NCBI GenBank assembly: GCA_963678705.1
Contig: OY783223.1
Coordinates: 4,836,001 to 4,900,000 of the forward strand
Origin: Panorpa germanica
Taxonomy: Eukaryota > Arthropoda > Insecta > Mecoptera > Panorpidae
Reading direction: 5' to 3'
DNA length: 64,000 bases
Position 1 is the stretch's first letter; each line of letters starts with the position of its first letter. A model generated the notes under the pieces. That model made no database searches. It was not told where the DNA came from and saw nothing but the letters and a program-made list of their open reading frames with translations. Positions 44,835-57,761 of this stretch are shown here, piece after piece. Both the position numbers and the translations under genes were made by a program.

Positions 44835-46730
44835 TATACAATTGCTTAGCATTAACTCATATTTATGAAATATAAGGTTAAAAATCGCCAGCCTGATTAT
44901 TTACGCAATTTTCGAAAGTAGTAAACGACGACCAAGCGATCCTAGCAGCAAAAGCATTAGGAAAAAATTATCCGTTGCCAGATCAAATAGAGTAGAGGCA
45001 AAGGATGCTGAGAAATTTAAGAGTGCGCTATCCCACACAAAATTCTGTAAAAAACTTTTTAGCTAATGATATTATCTCCTGCGTCTAAAATAAGGGTTGA
45101 ACAAAAACAAAGATTGAAAAAAAGTGTTATGTATATGAATCTTAAGGTGAAACATTACTTCATGGTTATATAATAAGATATAGATGACAACAGTGTACTA
45201 AAATGATAATCGATTTGCAACTTTGTACTAGTACTCCATGTTTTCAAATATAAAAATGTTAATAACTTTACACACGATTGAGCTATTTAAAGCATATAAA
45301 CTTTAGGAGTGAGATAAATGTTCAAGCTTTGTTTATAAATAGATCATTAATTAGTATATCAATTATTTAGAAACATATAGCGTGTTGAAAATCAAATTTC
45401 TATTTCTTAATCTAAATTAGAGTAAAAGTTAAAGTTGACATAAATAAAACCAAACAAAGTTGTAATGCAGATAAGCTTATCAAATATCGTTAGAATGCTT
45501 GCAATTCGAATATTGCTTTCGTCGTTATCTCAAAACTCTATATTCGAAGCCTACCTAAAATGCACGGACGGCTTCCCCTTACTAATTATAGCGTTCATCT
45601 CTGAGACATAATTGTAATAATAAAGAATCTATCAGAATTTAATATTTATATAAAAAGCAAATCAAGAAAACTTCTAAAGTTATCTCAAATTGATTCCAAG
45701 TTAACAAACCCACATTTTCTACATTTTATGTATCCTCAAAAACATTAGAAAACTTTTTTCTTATAGAAAATATACAATTTACCTCAACAACACTTTAAAA
45801 AGTATACGTACATATATATGTATATAAAAAACAGGAGGAACTAAGCGTAAAAAACCCATTCCTGAATTTCTGAATTCCTGGCAATCGTTTGGACTAAAAA
45901 TATCACGAACAATCAATCCACGTGATGGGTTCCTGTTGGAAACCGATTCCCACTTATCACCGCTTATTTATTTACGATTTTGGGGTGAATTTTGCAACGT
46001 ATTTGCTGGTTTGTTGCTAGGTATATTCCCACATATAGAGTACGTTTAAACCAAGAGGATTAAATTATATTTATTCCTTGGTGAAACATACCGACACCAC
46101 AAAAGGATTGTGGTGAATCTTTGAATAGCATTTGCATATGTTGTATTAAATATGTATACGTACTTTGTTGAAACAAGATATTAGAGCAGTACATTCACAT
46201 TAAGTGCGAAAGTAATATGTACATAATATTTTACATAGCAACAATCAAAGTTTTTAACAATGATGGAACAATTATAAGCCAAAAAATGTATGTTTATTAG
46301 TTTTTAGTTCTACTACATTTATCCCTAATTTAAACTAGATTAAAAGTACGTAAACATATTTCTTGTGCTTATTAATTATTAGAGTTTTCTTCCAAAAAAA
46401 GTATTAAAAAATCTCAATACTACAAAATTATCGAAAGAAAAAGTAAAAAAGTTTTGCTATATTTGTTTTTATCTCTAATTTATCTTCCTCCGAATGAAGA
46501 GAAGTAGATAATTATTAAAATTGTCTAGATTATTCAACAAATAAAATTTCCAAATCCGTTACTAATGATTTCTGCCATGTTGAGAGAAGAAAATGTTCAA
46601 ATTTCATCCATAAAAATTTGCTGAACAATTTAATACTAAATATGCTACATTTTCTTAAAGTTTTGCAGATGTTATTAGCGCTTTATTTTCATTTTTAAAA
46701 CGGAAATATCTTTCTCAAAATTAACTATTA
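44835..46730. other. AT-rich intergenic DNA
   Basis: No gene, repeat or RNA signal recognised over about 1.9 kb. Confidence 0.4.
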
Positions 46731-46731
46731 G

Positions 46732-46957
46732 TATAGGGTCTCTCAATAAGCGTAGTCATTTTATGGTTGTTTCAACAAGAGTATTCTATTTAAATCAAGA
46801 TAAAAACGTAATATTTGCATGAAAAGTGGTGTTTTTTTTATTTTAATCTAAAGTACAAACTCTGAGGTTAGTAATGAAACACAATATCTGACAAATAACA
46901 TCGAAATATTGCGCTTTCTATTGATTTAAAATGAGCGCTCTTGTTCAAAGACCTATA
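46732..46957. mobile_element. Foldback MITE with TATAGG...CCTATA ends
   Basis: Ends TATAGGGTCTCTCAATAAGCG and the complement of its right end, TATAGGTCTTTGAACAAGAGCG. The arms continue inward with matching blocks (TTTAAATCAA.A.AAA..CG.AATATTT left, with complement right). The two arms cover most of the 226 bp around a short spacer. Possibly TA target duplication. No other copy in this window. Confidence 0.7.
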
Positions 46958-46959
46958 AC

Positions 46960-49900
46960 AAAAATGACGGAAAAAATATTGTTGTATAAATGATTTTCGG
47001 ATTAACATAATTCCAGATTAAATATTTTATGTGAACGCAATATATAGAAAAACGAAAAGCAATTTTTCTATACAGCATGTTTTGTTTTTGTATGTTTTTG
47101 AGTGTGATCCAACCACGAATGAAACAGAAAATGTATAGATATATGTATCATTGATATCCAAAAACAGGTACATAAAAAAATTAAATATATTCCAGAAAAA
47201 AATGCTTTGTAGCTTACATTAGAAAAAAATTAATTAAAAATATGGAGACCCATTGCAAGATATTTTGGACACCAATGATAAATATTTTTCAATTCAGTTG
47301 TTATAAAAACCTCTAGCAAAATGTCTACATAAATTATTCTCTTGAACGGAACCGGAAATTGAATTATATAATTGGAATGAACATGAAAAAAATACGAATT
47401 GTTCGCTCGAAGGAAATTAACTACGCAAATACAAGTATATATACATATATAATATATATAATACATTATATTCTATATATATATATATATATAAGTAAAC
47501 GCGTACGCTTAAAAATTAAACGGCAAAACTGAAATTCAAATTTTAAATAGCTATATCTCCACCAACAATTCAATAAAAATCCGACTTCAAAAAATAAGCT
47601 CAATTTTTAATTCTATCCTCTTTAACCACACCTAGTTTCTATAGGTATAAAATTTAGAAACAAATATTTTATAATTAGGCTAAAGTATAATTACCTAAGT
47701 CATATTTCTTAAAAGTAAAGTACAAAGTTATAACTGAAATTCAAAATTAATTTCACATCCATTATGACTGAGACTGCCTGCTTTTAATTAAGTTATTTGT
47801 TCTAAAATTAAGTTCAGAAAATAACTTTTCAAATGTTTATTTTATTTTATAATTGAGGAAAATACGACCGCTAAAATTGTGTACTTTCCTCGTATTTTTC
47901 ACATTGCTTTATATGCCTTAGCAATCAACATCTCAAAGATTATAATTTCTGGAGTAACTTTCTTATTTTAATCGGCTTTAATATTTTAAATTGTCAACAT
48001 TTGTTAAGAAAATCATCACGTCTACTTTAATATATATAAAAAAAATACAGGTGATTTGCTATAACATACTGTAAAAAATTACCAATCTTTCTACCTGTAT
48101 CTTCTGACACATAGGCAATAAATATACTTCCGTAAGACGAGCATGATTAACATAGAAAAATATCTGAACATAACTCCTATAGAAAATATATGATTATACC
48201 ACACATACCCCTCCCCCCACTCTACATCGCAGAACAGAATGAAATATCAAAGCAAATTTATTAGCTGATAGATTCCAATTTATATGATAATTTCGAATTT
48301 GATACATGATATGCATTTTATAAATAGGTTCACATATCATATTTGACATATTATATTTATGAACAATATAGAAACAGCTAAAGCGAAGTGAATGCTGTAT
48401 ATATAAAAACAATGGCTGCTGCCATTAAAACCTCTACAAAATACTGACTAATTAAAACTACGTATTATTAAAAGAACCTTACCTTTAAAGAAGCATTTAC
48501 CAGCATTTAATTTACGATGAAAATAACACTAAACACCTTAAAAAACTACATCTGTAGAATTACACTCTTTTAACATTCATATACAGTGTATTGTATGTTG
48601 TAGGTTAAGTATTTTTTTATGTTTAGCACTATCGTTAAAGAGTTTATATAACATAAGGTAATAAGAATTGGTTATTAAAAGTAAATTAAACACATAAAAA
48701 ATGAATCTATATTGCATCAAAGACACCACTCTGCATTGTTATCAAATTGAAAAATACTTTATAACTTGCTGTGCAATCACCAACATACATTAATCGGAAC
48801 AGTCACTGTTATATTAAAAACGTTTTATCACAACTATTATATAAATTTAATTAGATAATATTAATAATCGTATGTAATTAATTAATTGAAAATTTCAAAA
48901 CATGCTGCTTCTACGTCTGTCCATAACTAATTCGAACTATGCCACTATGTTTAATACAATATAAACTAGTCTTTCTAGTCAGAAAAACTACTCTAAATTT
49001 ATCATCTGGCAATACTCTTACAATGAATAAGTCATAAGTCATGTGTCAATCTAATAAATGTTAATATTTATATAACTTGAGAAGTTGTAATTGATTTCTA
49101 ATTATGATATATAAAGTATATTAAGCATATTTAGGTATTTACATATTACTTTAATACTTATATATTTCAACTCTTTTCTGTTTACTTTTTATGTAACAGG
49201 TTATGCAGCAGCTTGCAGACTCATTTAAATTCAGTAATAATACGTGAAATAAACGTAATTTAAATAATAATTATATAATTACAGTAAATATAATTGCAAA
49301 TGAATTAAATTACATCAGCAATGCAGCTGTCAACTGTCAAGAACCACGTTATAATAATTGTTATGATGTTTGACAGATTTCATTTTGAATTGAAAGTCTG
49401 AATAATCTGTCAGCTTCTCTTGTCTAAAATAATGTTCTAGAAACAAACGATACAAGATGAATTTAATTAAGGTTGTTTCATGACTGTTACAATCAGTCCT
49501 TTATTTATTTGCAGTCTGAAGCTTGAGACTGTTGCATCAAATGAGTAAATTGTGATTGATAAAGAAAATTCAGAAGGACAAGCAGTGTACTCATAGAATC
49601 CTGATTGGAAATACATATATTTTGCAGAAAATCGATAGTAAAAGGACCGAAACAAAGTGTTCTATCTTGGACCCCTTACAAGCTTGATCTGGGACTGATC
49701 ATAATTAAAAACAAAATAGTAATGCATAGTTTGCACTTAAATTAAATGGTAGAAGACATTTCTACAATATTCAGCTCAAAATTCAGCTCTATTTTGTAAA
49801 GGTTTTATATATTTAATAAGTTAGCTCTTTTTCTTTGTAATAAACTATATATTTCTAATAATATATGTATATTTAACATAGGATTAGATTAACCATTCTT

Positions 49901-52005
49901 ATTACAATCACTAATATCGATTTTAAATTATCTATAATAAGTGATATTGAAGAAGTGTTTTAGAAAAAAATTCTATAGGCTCTAACACATATAATATGAA
50001 TAATAAATTGGTATTACATTAAGTGTTAAACTTACATATTATGATATTGTTTGGCTTAACAATTATGTTATTTGTAAGATGACAATATTGCCATCTGCTA
50101 TTATAATTATAAAATAAGGATTTTAAGTTGAAGAAATAAACTAACGATTGATCTACAGTGAATTTAATTTAACAATAATTACAAATTACAAAAGTTATTA
50201 GACTGAGAGTAATGTAAAACTATAAAAGTCGTCCAGCAGTCCACTAAACTTTAAGACAGTGTGAGAGGAGTTCCATAGTTGTAGAATTTATTTTCCAACA
50301 CTCTAATAGTTACCTCCGTGTACACTTAGATCTAATAAAATATTTGTGGAACACAAAAAACTCATAAAAGAAAAAATAAATTAAATAAAAAAAGTTATAT
50401 TGTCTGAAATAGAAATCTGAGAAATATATAATCATTATGACATTTTGAAATTGACTTAAAAAGAATCGTCGCTTGAGGTGGGTTTCAGAAGGTTCACTCA
50501 ACGGTGGTTGCTAGTTGTTAAATAATTCAATTTATCGGCTACTCAATAAATTGTTACAAAAGTTTAGATACAGCTTATAACAGATATTGATAAAACAACT
50601 AAAATATATATATTTTTATACAGTATATATAACTTTATCATCGTAAATTTGTGATTACTATCTGAAGTGCTTTCTGTAATAGTTAGGAAAAGATTATGAT
50701 GACAAAATGAAAATAGATAGCGTTGGGTAAGCAATTTTGAATGAGATTGAACATAAAATGAGAGTTTTTTTTATAAATGATATTTTCTTTTCCATTTTCT
50801 TATATTTAATTTCAACTTTCTCATTTTAAGTTATTAAATAATACTTAGTTTTATTGATTTTGTTGTCAATGGTAAAATTCTGTATGAAATAAATACTAGC
50901 CAATTTTTTATTTTAATTTTGTATCAACGAATCAACTCCTTAAATATAATACTACTTCGAGAATCAAATCGAATTTAGAATCTATAATGTAAATACATCT
51001 AGAAATATTTTTTTTATCTCAACCAAAATTTCTTCAAGTGGTTTTAAGAAATAGAGTGTCTTAAATATCGGTTTTGGTAGCAAAGTCTTGTGTATATGAA
51101 CTACATTTGCATATTCTCAAAGAAGCTATAGAAAATATCCCATCTACAACATGGCAATAAATATGAAGAAGTTTTTATTTCAATTATCTCTGTCACGATA
51201 GCGCAGAAGAACTTATAAGGACCTAAATTATTCTAATTTGCTATTTTTAGTGCCCTGAATTTATATTATTATAAATTATACCTGTTATAAGATTTAAATT
51301 TATCATCTAGTAATATAAGACGGTGTTAAAAGTCATGCAGAACAAGTCTACGCTTAAAATATTAAAATGTATTTATTTTAAAATAGTAACGCCTGATTTT
51401 CTGGCAACCTATATTACACCGAATAATTTTATGCATTATCGAGTACAGCAGAAAATTGAAACAGATACAACGACTATGGATTCAATCCCCAGACTAGCGC
51501 TATATTTTCAAGTACCAACATAGTAGAAGGGCAACGGTGATATAACACAGTATTGGGAATTGTTACCAGATTTTTGTCAAGAACATTTTAACATGACTTT
51601 AAATGAAATAACAAGGTATTTCCAAACCAAACTTAATTCCAACGAGAAGCTTAAAGCAATTTGCAGAAATATCATTTAAAACAAAAACAAAAAAACTCTT
51701 ATAAAAATTTCACAAAATTAAAACATCAATAGAATTATTTTTTTAAGGGTATTAGAATTACGAATCTTAATACCGTATATCATTCTTCTTCTTATTTATT
51801 TGAAAAACATTTGTTATTTTTTATAGAACTTTACAAGAGATTACTTGCCTACGTTTTTCTTGTTACGAGTAAAAACGCTAGAAAAATAATATGCTCTTGT
51901 ATTAAAAAATATTATTAATTAAATTGGGCTTTTGCTACAAAATATTATAAGCCGATTATGTTATTATGAAATTTATTTCGTTGAGAGTTTTTTTTAGGTT
52001 ATGTG
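46960..52005. other. Long AT-rich stretch without recognised features
   Basis: About 5 kb with no recognisable protein, RNA or repeat copy, apart from (AT)n at 47473-47493 and a C-rich patch at 48205-48228. Open frames of 60-80 codons are as expected by chance in AT-rich DNA. Confidence 0.45.
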
Positions 52006-52024
52006 TACACACACACACACACAC

Positions 52025-52080
<56 letters not shown>

Positions 52081-52107
52081 GTTTCAGGTGTATATATATA
52101 TATATAA
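52006..52107. repeat. (AC)n-(AT)n microsatellites
   Basis: AC 52006-52027, AT 52029-52074, then a second AT run near 52091-52106. They sit immediately before family-A MITE at 52137. Confidence 0.95.
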
Positions 52108-52136
52108 TTTCAGGTATGGAGTTAGAATCGCCATGC

Positions 52137-52620
52137 AATGGGCTTGTGTCCTCATTTTTTAGTGGTCGATTTTTCAATTGCTGATTGAAATTGATGTTAA
52201 TAAATGTGTATTGGCGTGTCTATTCTATTAAATATCTAAATATTGACGGGGATATAGCAATTAAAAGTTTGAATTGTAGTTTTAGCGCTAGAAATGGTCG
52301 GCCATATTTGTATGACGTGAAATGCATTGTATACGTCAGTTATTTGTTGATTAGGTCAGTGCTGTGGTAATGTTTTGTAGCTGTTGGTAGTCAAATAATC
52401 AAGTCAAGTCAGAGAATAATAAGTTTTTATTTTATTTAACCCTGTTGCGGCAGACATAGTATTGAAATTTGATTGTTCCTTGAAATAGCTATAAATAATA
52501 TTTGATATTTTGATATATAAATACATATAGCAGAGATTTATGAGCTGTAAGGTTGGTAACCTTACAGAAGGATTGTGATGTCACATGCACTTGGAATGTG
52601 TACAACGTTGAATCCCTTTG
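52137..52620 (+). mobile_element. Family-A MITE, 3' truncated
   Basis: Starts with the terminal repeat AATGGGCTTGTGTCCT, with the complete 5' half (tagtggtcgatttttcaatt, then the tgttaataaatgtgtattgg part). It runs to tgaatcccttt at 52620, where repeat C begins. The last ~150 bp of the family are missing. Confidence 0.87.
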
Positions 52621-52911
52621 ATCCCGATTGATTTTTGTGTAAAAACTACAGGCATTCTGTAATTTTTAATGGTTGTGGTGGATAGCAGTACTATTTAGGT
52701 TGTCGATACAAAAAAAAAATCAGAAATATTTGAAAAATTGTAGTCACGGCAGTTAAAAACATCTTAAGGTGTTTCAATTTTCGAAAGATTTTAAATTTTT
52801 TTTGTAATTTCAAAACAAAATAAGATAATTTCTTTTTCTTTTTTTCTCTCATGTAGTCATGAGCAGGACCACCCTATGGTGCCCGCTTATCGTTGAATTT
52901 TGGGACACGTT
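52621..52911 (-). mobile_element. Repeat C, copy 2
   Basis: Minus strand: begins with a CAGGGTGTCCC-like tip, here aAACGTGTCCCAAAATTC at 52911, then gataagcgggcacc and ggtggtcctgctcatgac, followed by ~200 bp not present in copy 1. It abuts family A at 52620, so either C inserted into A or a deletion joined them. No coding region. Confidence 0.6.
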
Positions 52912-53890
52912 TGGGTCACCTATCAAAATACTAACTGCGCCCATTATTATTAACTTCTGCTGAAATTTCTTTATATTAAATAAACCATGTTTTATTTATC
53001 AACAAAATTTGAATAAAGTTTAACGTTGTGCTAGTATTTCTTGTTTTAGTCATAAACATAGAAAAAGAGTATTGTCTTTCAGTATTTCCCGTGGTTTAGC
53101 ACTAAATCGCATACTTTACATTATAATGTTCTTATACATTTTCTGATATATATAAATTACGTATCATATACTTTGATAAATCACATTCTAAGCGTCATCT
53201 ATTTGGGGTATGCACTATGGTCGATATTTCATTCGCAGCTATGAGGAATTTGTATTTTGCGGCTATTCAGCCACCAATAAATCAAATAGTAGTAGACGTT
53301 GTAAGTTACGACGTACGTATCATAATAAATATACCAAAAATGAGATTTCACTGCAAGTTGTGTACAGGCTAATACCATTTTGAGAATTCTATTTACTTGA
53401 CATCATAGTATAATCTATGTCAATATGTTTTTATGTCGTTACTGCATGATAATTTATCATTTCTTGCATAGAACATGTTTAAGAGGCTACAAAAAGGTAT
53501 TATGAAAGGTAATGGTTAATTTTCGCGATCTAATTGCCTTTTGCTAAAAGTTAATATCTCGAAAACCGACACTAGTAGTATAGATATGGATATTTCATGT
53601 TATCGAATAGATGTTGAAAGTATTGCCAATAAATCAGGGGCTCCAGGATTTTTTACTCTTGAAACTTTAGAATCCAAGGTTCTCTACAGCTTATTTGAAA
53701 TCTTATTTTGTTAAAGATGGTATTTATTTAAATAAGGGATGATGAGGTTGAGGTCTGTACGCGCATATCACACGCCTTCTTTTTTAATTTTCTATAATAC
53801 TACAACTAAGAATAGATATACTTATCTAGTAGCTTACATTTCAATAATTACACGGTGTGGTAGAGATTGATCCAATGAACAATTCTACAT
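52912..53890. other. AT-rich intergenic DNA
   Basis: No gene recognised. The GC content rises at 53290-53330 without a recognisable motif. Confidence 0.4.
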
Positions 53891-53892
53891 GA

Positions 53893-54258
53893 TTAGGTTA
53901 CTAGGTCCGAGGGTTTAGTCCTGCGAAGTCTTCGAACATCATTACTATCAAGCAACATTTGCGTCCCGGCGATGTTTTCGTGGTTACGAAGTCTCAACTC
54001 GTGTTTTGCTGCTATAGATTTGATTTCTTCTCCGACTGTGTTAATCTTCAGGTCTCTATGTATGTCGTCATTGCGGATATATACCACGGTGCATTAACTA
54101 TTCCTCGCAGAACTTTATTTTGGAACGTTTGGATTTCTTGTTGCAACCCCAGAGTTGCACTCCATACGTCCACACTGATTTTACCACTTGTTTATATATA
54201 AGTCGATTGTTTTCTATGTTTACTTCAGAGTGGCGTCCAATTAGCCAAGTCATATACC
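53893..54258 (-). pseudogene. Jockey-like LINE RT C-terminus, frameshifted
   Basis: Minus strand. The frame first reads WLIGRHSEVNIENNRLIYKQ, VVKSVWTYGVQLWGC, then frameshifts to EIQTFQNKVLRGIVNAPWYI, then shifts again to IRNDDIHRDLKINTVGEEIK and a stop at 53893. The YKQVLKP.WTYGIQLWG / APWY..N..IH.DL pattern is the conserved C-terminal end of Jockey-clade RT. It is 5' truncated at about 54258 with two frameshifts. A poly(A) tail was not identified. Confidence 0.85.
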
Positions 54259-54369
54259 TGTATTTTATATTATATCATATATCAAACACCTGACAATCAC
54301 GTTTAGTGTGAGATCAGCTTTATACGTTCTTAACAATAAGATGATAAATTAATAACTTTCGTCAATTAA

Positions 54370-55070
54370 GGAGGTACAGCACGTACCGTCAATGCCAAAA
54401 GTTTATCTCTCGGTAATACGAAATGCAAAATACGAAGTACATGAGGAACGAGCAAATATTGGAACTGAACCTTTGAATTTTTTTTATGCATATAATAGTT
54501 TAATAAATTAAAAATTACCTATAATTAATATCAAATTTATATTAATTCAATTTAAATTTAAATTAAATATTTTGGAAAAGGAATAATAAATTTTGTAACG
54601 CTGCAAATTTACGTGTGTTGACGCATGCGAGATTTGGTTTTTTGACAAATAAATTGTTATATTTTATAAAATATTTATTCAGATTTTGAATTTCCCGCTC
54701 AAATTGGCATTTGCAACGTTGCCGGCTTATAACCTACATTTACGGTTTCTTAAAGGTTTTATTTAAATATTTTCGTAAATAGGTATCCTTTTGATAATTT
54801 TCTTTTTAATAGTTACAGAAAAGATTAATTTATATACACCTAGTTTTTGAAAGCCGTGTCACCATTTTTTTATAGTTAAAAGTTATATTATGTGGTGAAA
54901 TTGAGCTAAAAATTATGATTTGTATGGAAAATGACTATTTTTAATCATGTATAAAAAAAAAACTATGAACCCTAAGTCTGTAAAATTTTGAGACAGCATG
55001 TATTTTAACTATTTGTACCGACCCTCCAAATTTCACAACGTTTTCACGTGGCTTTACGTCCTGTGTCTCC
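54370..55070 (+). mobile_element. Family-D element, full length, TTAA flanked
   Basis: GGAGGTACAGCACGTACC... and ...TTTACGTCCTGTGTCTCC with TTAA on both sides (54366-54369, 55071-55074), 701 bp. It is the same orientation as the copy at 35547 and clearly homologous throughout, with one ~40-bp internal deletion near 54470. No long frame. Confidence 0.88.
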
Positions 55071-55074
55071 TTAA

Positions 55075-55985
55075 ATAATCCATGGGATTATACAACTGTA
55101 TAAAAATAAAGTCTTTAAAAAAGAAACGATGTTTACAACTTTTAAACTTTTATCTAAAAACAATTTTTCATACAATATATTTCAACATAACTAATATGCA
55201 CTTGAATAAGCCCCTGAAGGCACCTCAACCACTTTAACAACATCGTATTCGAATTATTTGATCCACAGGTTACTATTCCCCGTCCATCACTTAAAAATAT
55301 TTACATATTTATATTAGTCTCATACCGAACGTTCGCAATCCTTTTCATTTCCAAAGCAGGCAAAGCAACCCCTATTGAGCGAACCGATACATACTTACTA
55401 CCACCTATCATTTATAATACTAACGGCATAACAAAACATCCCTTAGGGTATTTAAATGTTTATGTTTAGGGATTATATTTTATATTCAAATATTAAAAAA
55501 ACATCTAACAAAACATACATGATTTTTTTTTCTCTAGCTACTTTTATACATATTCATAATATAACTGGTGAGTTACAATAATGTAACTCATCCCCACTCC
55601 CACCTACGTTATCCCCTCCACAACGATTCACTCTTTTCCTGAGAGGATGTACTCGTACGATGCGATACGTACGACAGATGTAGGCATTTTGAGTTGAGTG
55701 GTGCTGGTGGGGGATATTGTGTTGAGTTTGAGAGTGAGTAAAGAGGAAGGTGAAGGGGGGGGGGGTGATTGTGAAATGGAGATAATGTTTGCTCCACTTT
55801 CCATGATTTTCAACGCGGCTGCTTGCTTTATAATCTGTTTTACAATCCACACGTTAATTAAATTCAGACACAGCCATTTACATTACGTACTTTATCATAT
55901 ATTATTAAATTACTTTTCACACATCTATTATATATATATACACACACACACACACATACACACACATATATAAAAAGAAATAAAT
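55075..55985. other. Intergenic DNA with C-rich and G-rich patches
   Basis: C-rich island at 55590-55622 and a run of 11 G at 55755-55765. (TA)n-(CA)n at 55927-55968. Several overlapping open frames at 55554-55973 are reading-frame shadows of these simple sequences. No recognisable gene. Confidence 0.4.
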
Positions 55986-56165
55986 AAATAAATATACATA
56001 TGTAAAGAAATTTTATTTCTTTAGTTGGTGACACTGACCAGATATATGACAACTGCTTTCTGCTAAGATGATCTAATGGTATATATTAGGTATAGCTACT
56101 TTCACTGTAGTGGGTGCCAACGACAACACAGTTGATATTTAGCTGATAGAACTAACTGTGCATAA
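55985..56165 (+). repeat. Repeat F, partial copy 3
   Basis: Begins tgtaaagaaattttatttctttagttggt as in copy 1, then diverges. The following ~130 bp preserve a weaker match (cagttgatattt..gatagaact). Directly upstream of the LTR at 56166. Confidence 0.5.
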
Positions 56166-56621
56166 TGTTAAGTTATATATATAAGGACCAAGGCATAGAA
56201 TAATTGCGCCGATTCCTCTAGAAGGTTACGAATTCCTGTAAGGTTATTTTTACTACGACACTGGGGACTATATAAGGATCAGGAGTACCGAGTCGTAATC
56301 AGTAGGTCACAAGTAGTCAGAAAAAGTAAAAAACCAGTGAAATTAAGTGTTGCACAATAGTTGTAAATAGTTATAAATTGTTTTGTATTGTTTAATAAAG
56401 TCTGTAAAAATTGTAAATCTATTTAATTGAGACTATTTTTTAATTATTAAGTTACAACGCTACCGTATAGTGAAAATAATTCATTCTACTCGATAATTAT
56501 TAAAGTACGGCACATAAAGAAGGTTCGAGAATCAGGCTCCCTTCAAGATTACCCTCGCTCACAGTAGGTTCCAGAATTAAACTCCCTTCATCCCCCTTAC
56601 ACGCTCCTGCAAGTTTGTAAC
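56166..56621 (+). mobile_element. Solo-LTR-like segment, 456 bp
   Basis: Starts TGTTAAGTT and ends TTTGTAAC, giving a short inverted tip. Inside are a TATA box, a matching initiator and AATAAA at 56394-56399, i.e. a U3-R-U5 layout. It is followed after a few bases by TTGGTGTCAGAAAGG, which resembles a tRNA-Leu-type primer-binding site (TGGTGTCAG). No gag-pol frame follows, so it is a solo LTR or the 5' LTR of a truncated retrotransposon. The exact ends are uncertain. Confidence 0.6.
56269..56303 (+). promoter_or_regulatory. LTR core promoter: TATA box plus initiator
   Basis: TATATAAG at 56269-56276 and TCAGT at 56299-56303, with the A of TCAGT 32 bp from the first T. This is the canonical arthropod TATA/Inr spacing, so transcription would start about 56301. 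AATAAA follows 93 bp downstream, consistent with an LTR R region. Confidence 0.7.
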
Positions 56622-56639
56622 TTTTGGTGTCAGAAAGGT

Positions 56640-57107
56640 TAAATATAAAATTGAAACTTAAACTTAAAATAGTAAATGAAAATGTTTTTTTACTTTTTTC
56701 AGCTGATCCAAAAAAAGGAAATCTAAACTAAATTTGTTTAGTTTGTAAGAAGCGTTGCTGTACATTGTTAATAACAATAATCATGATCTCTATAACACAA
56801 TTACACAATTTATGGTCGTTGCACATTCTGTCAAAATTAATGTGTGAATTATTACAAAGCAAATCAAAGATGAAACAGCTATTGGTGTCACATATCAATC
56901 AATTGACTAATACGTTTGCATACGTATCTAATAGCCAGATTATATGTTATTGATAATTATCACGCGTGTTACTAATCAATGGGACATTGGGAACCACCTA
57001 TATAATTGATTTTGGTCATTATCACAAAATTAGTATAATTGTAATATCAGTAAATATACCTGTCAACTGCTTTGGTCACAAATAGAGAGTGTTTATTATC
57101 TTACATC
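56640..57107. other. Possible retroelement leader, then AT-rich DNA
   Basis: The sequence after the primer-binding-like site has no coding frame for gag. ttttttacttttttcag at about 56686-56702 looks like a 3' splice site but is isolated. Otherwise nothing recognised. Confidence 0.3.
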
Positions 57108-57761
57108 AATGGGCTTGTGTCCTCATTTTTTAGTGGTCGATTTTTCAATTGTTGATTGAGCGATTAAGTATCTAAAAGTTGACGAAGATATAGCAATTAA
57201 AAGTTTGAATTGTAGTTTTACCGCTAGAAATGGTCGGCCATATTTGTATGACGTGAAATGCATTCTAACGTCACTTATTTGTTGAGTAGGTCAGTGCTGT
57301 GGTAATGTTTTGTAGCTGTTGGTAGTCGAAATAATCAAGCCAAGTCAAAGAATAATAAACCCTGTTACGACAGACATATTATTGGAATTTTATTGTTCCT
57401 CGAAATAGCTGTAAATAATATTTGATATTTTGATATATAAATTCATATAGCAGAGATTTATGAGTTGTAAGGTTGGTAACCTGTAAACTTGTCAAAGTTC
57501 TGTCAAGAATATATCTCGTTTACGCTCTGTTGTTTAAAAGAGATAGCAACTACCGGTTGCGATATCACATGCATTTGGAATGTTGTACAACGTTGAATCC
57601 CTTTAATAATTAAAGAGACAAAATGACTTTTTTAATTGTTAATATCTCTTAACATATAAGGAGTTATTAAAAAATAATTGAACATTTGAGGTTCTAGTAA
57701 CCCACTTTATCAATATATAGTACACTTTTATAAAAATTAACACATAGGACACAAGCCCATT
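57108..57761 (+). mobile_element. Family-A MITE, full length with both terminal repeats
   Basis: Perfect 16-bp inverted ends: AATGGGCTTGTGTCCT at 57108-57123 and aggacacaagcccatt at 57746-57761. The 654-bp body contains all family blocks plus a ~65-bp segment (about 57484-57560) absent from other copies. No protein frame. Target duplication not clear (catc / aatt flanks differ). Confidence 0.9.

Noticed and set aside
6160-52107. Open frames coding IYIYIY / VCVCVC runs
   Set aside because: They are (AT)n and (AC)n microsatellites read in frame; no start context or homology.
55554-55973. Several overlapping frames rich in Pro or Gly
   Set aside because: Produced by the C-rich/G-rich patch and (CA)n; mutually overlapping on both strands with no domain.
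55985-56640. Repeat F copy 3 and the LTR as one single element
   Set aside because: Similarity to F ends at about 56165 while LTR signals begin after it, and the other F copies are not followed by the LTR.
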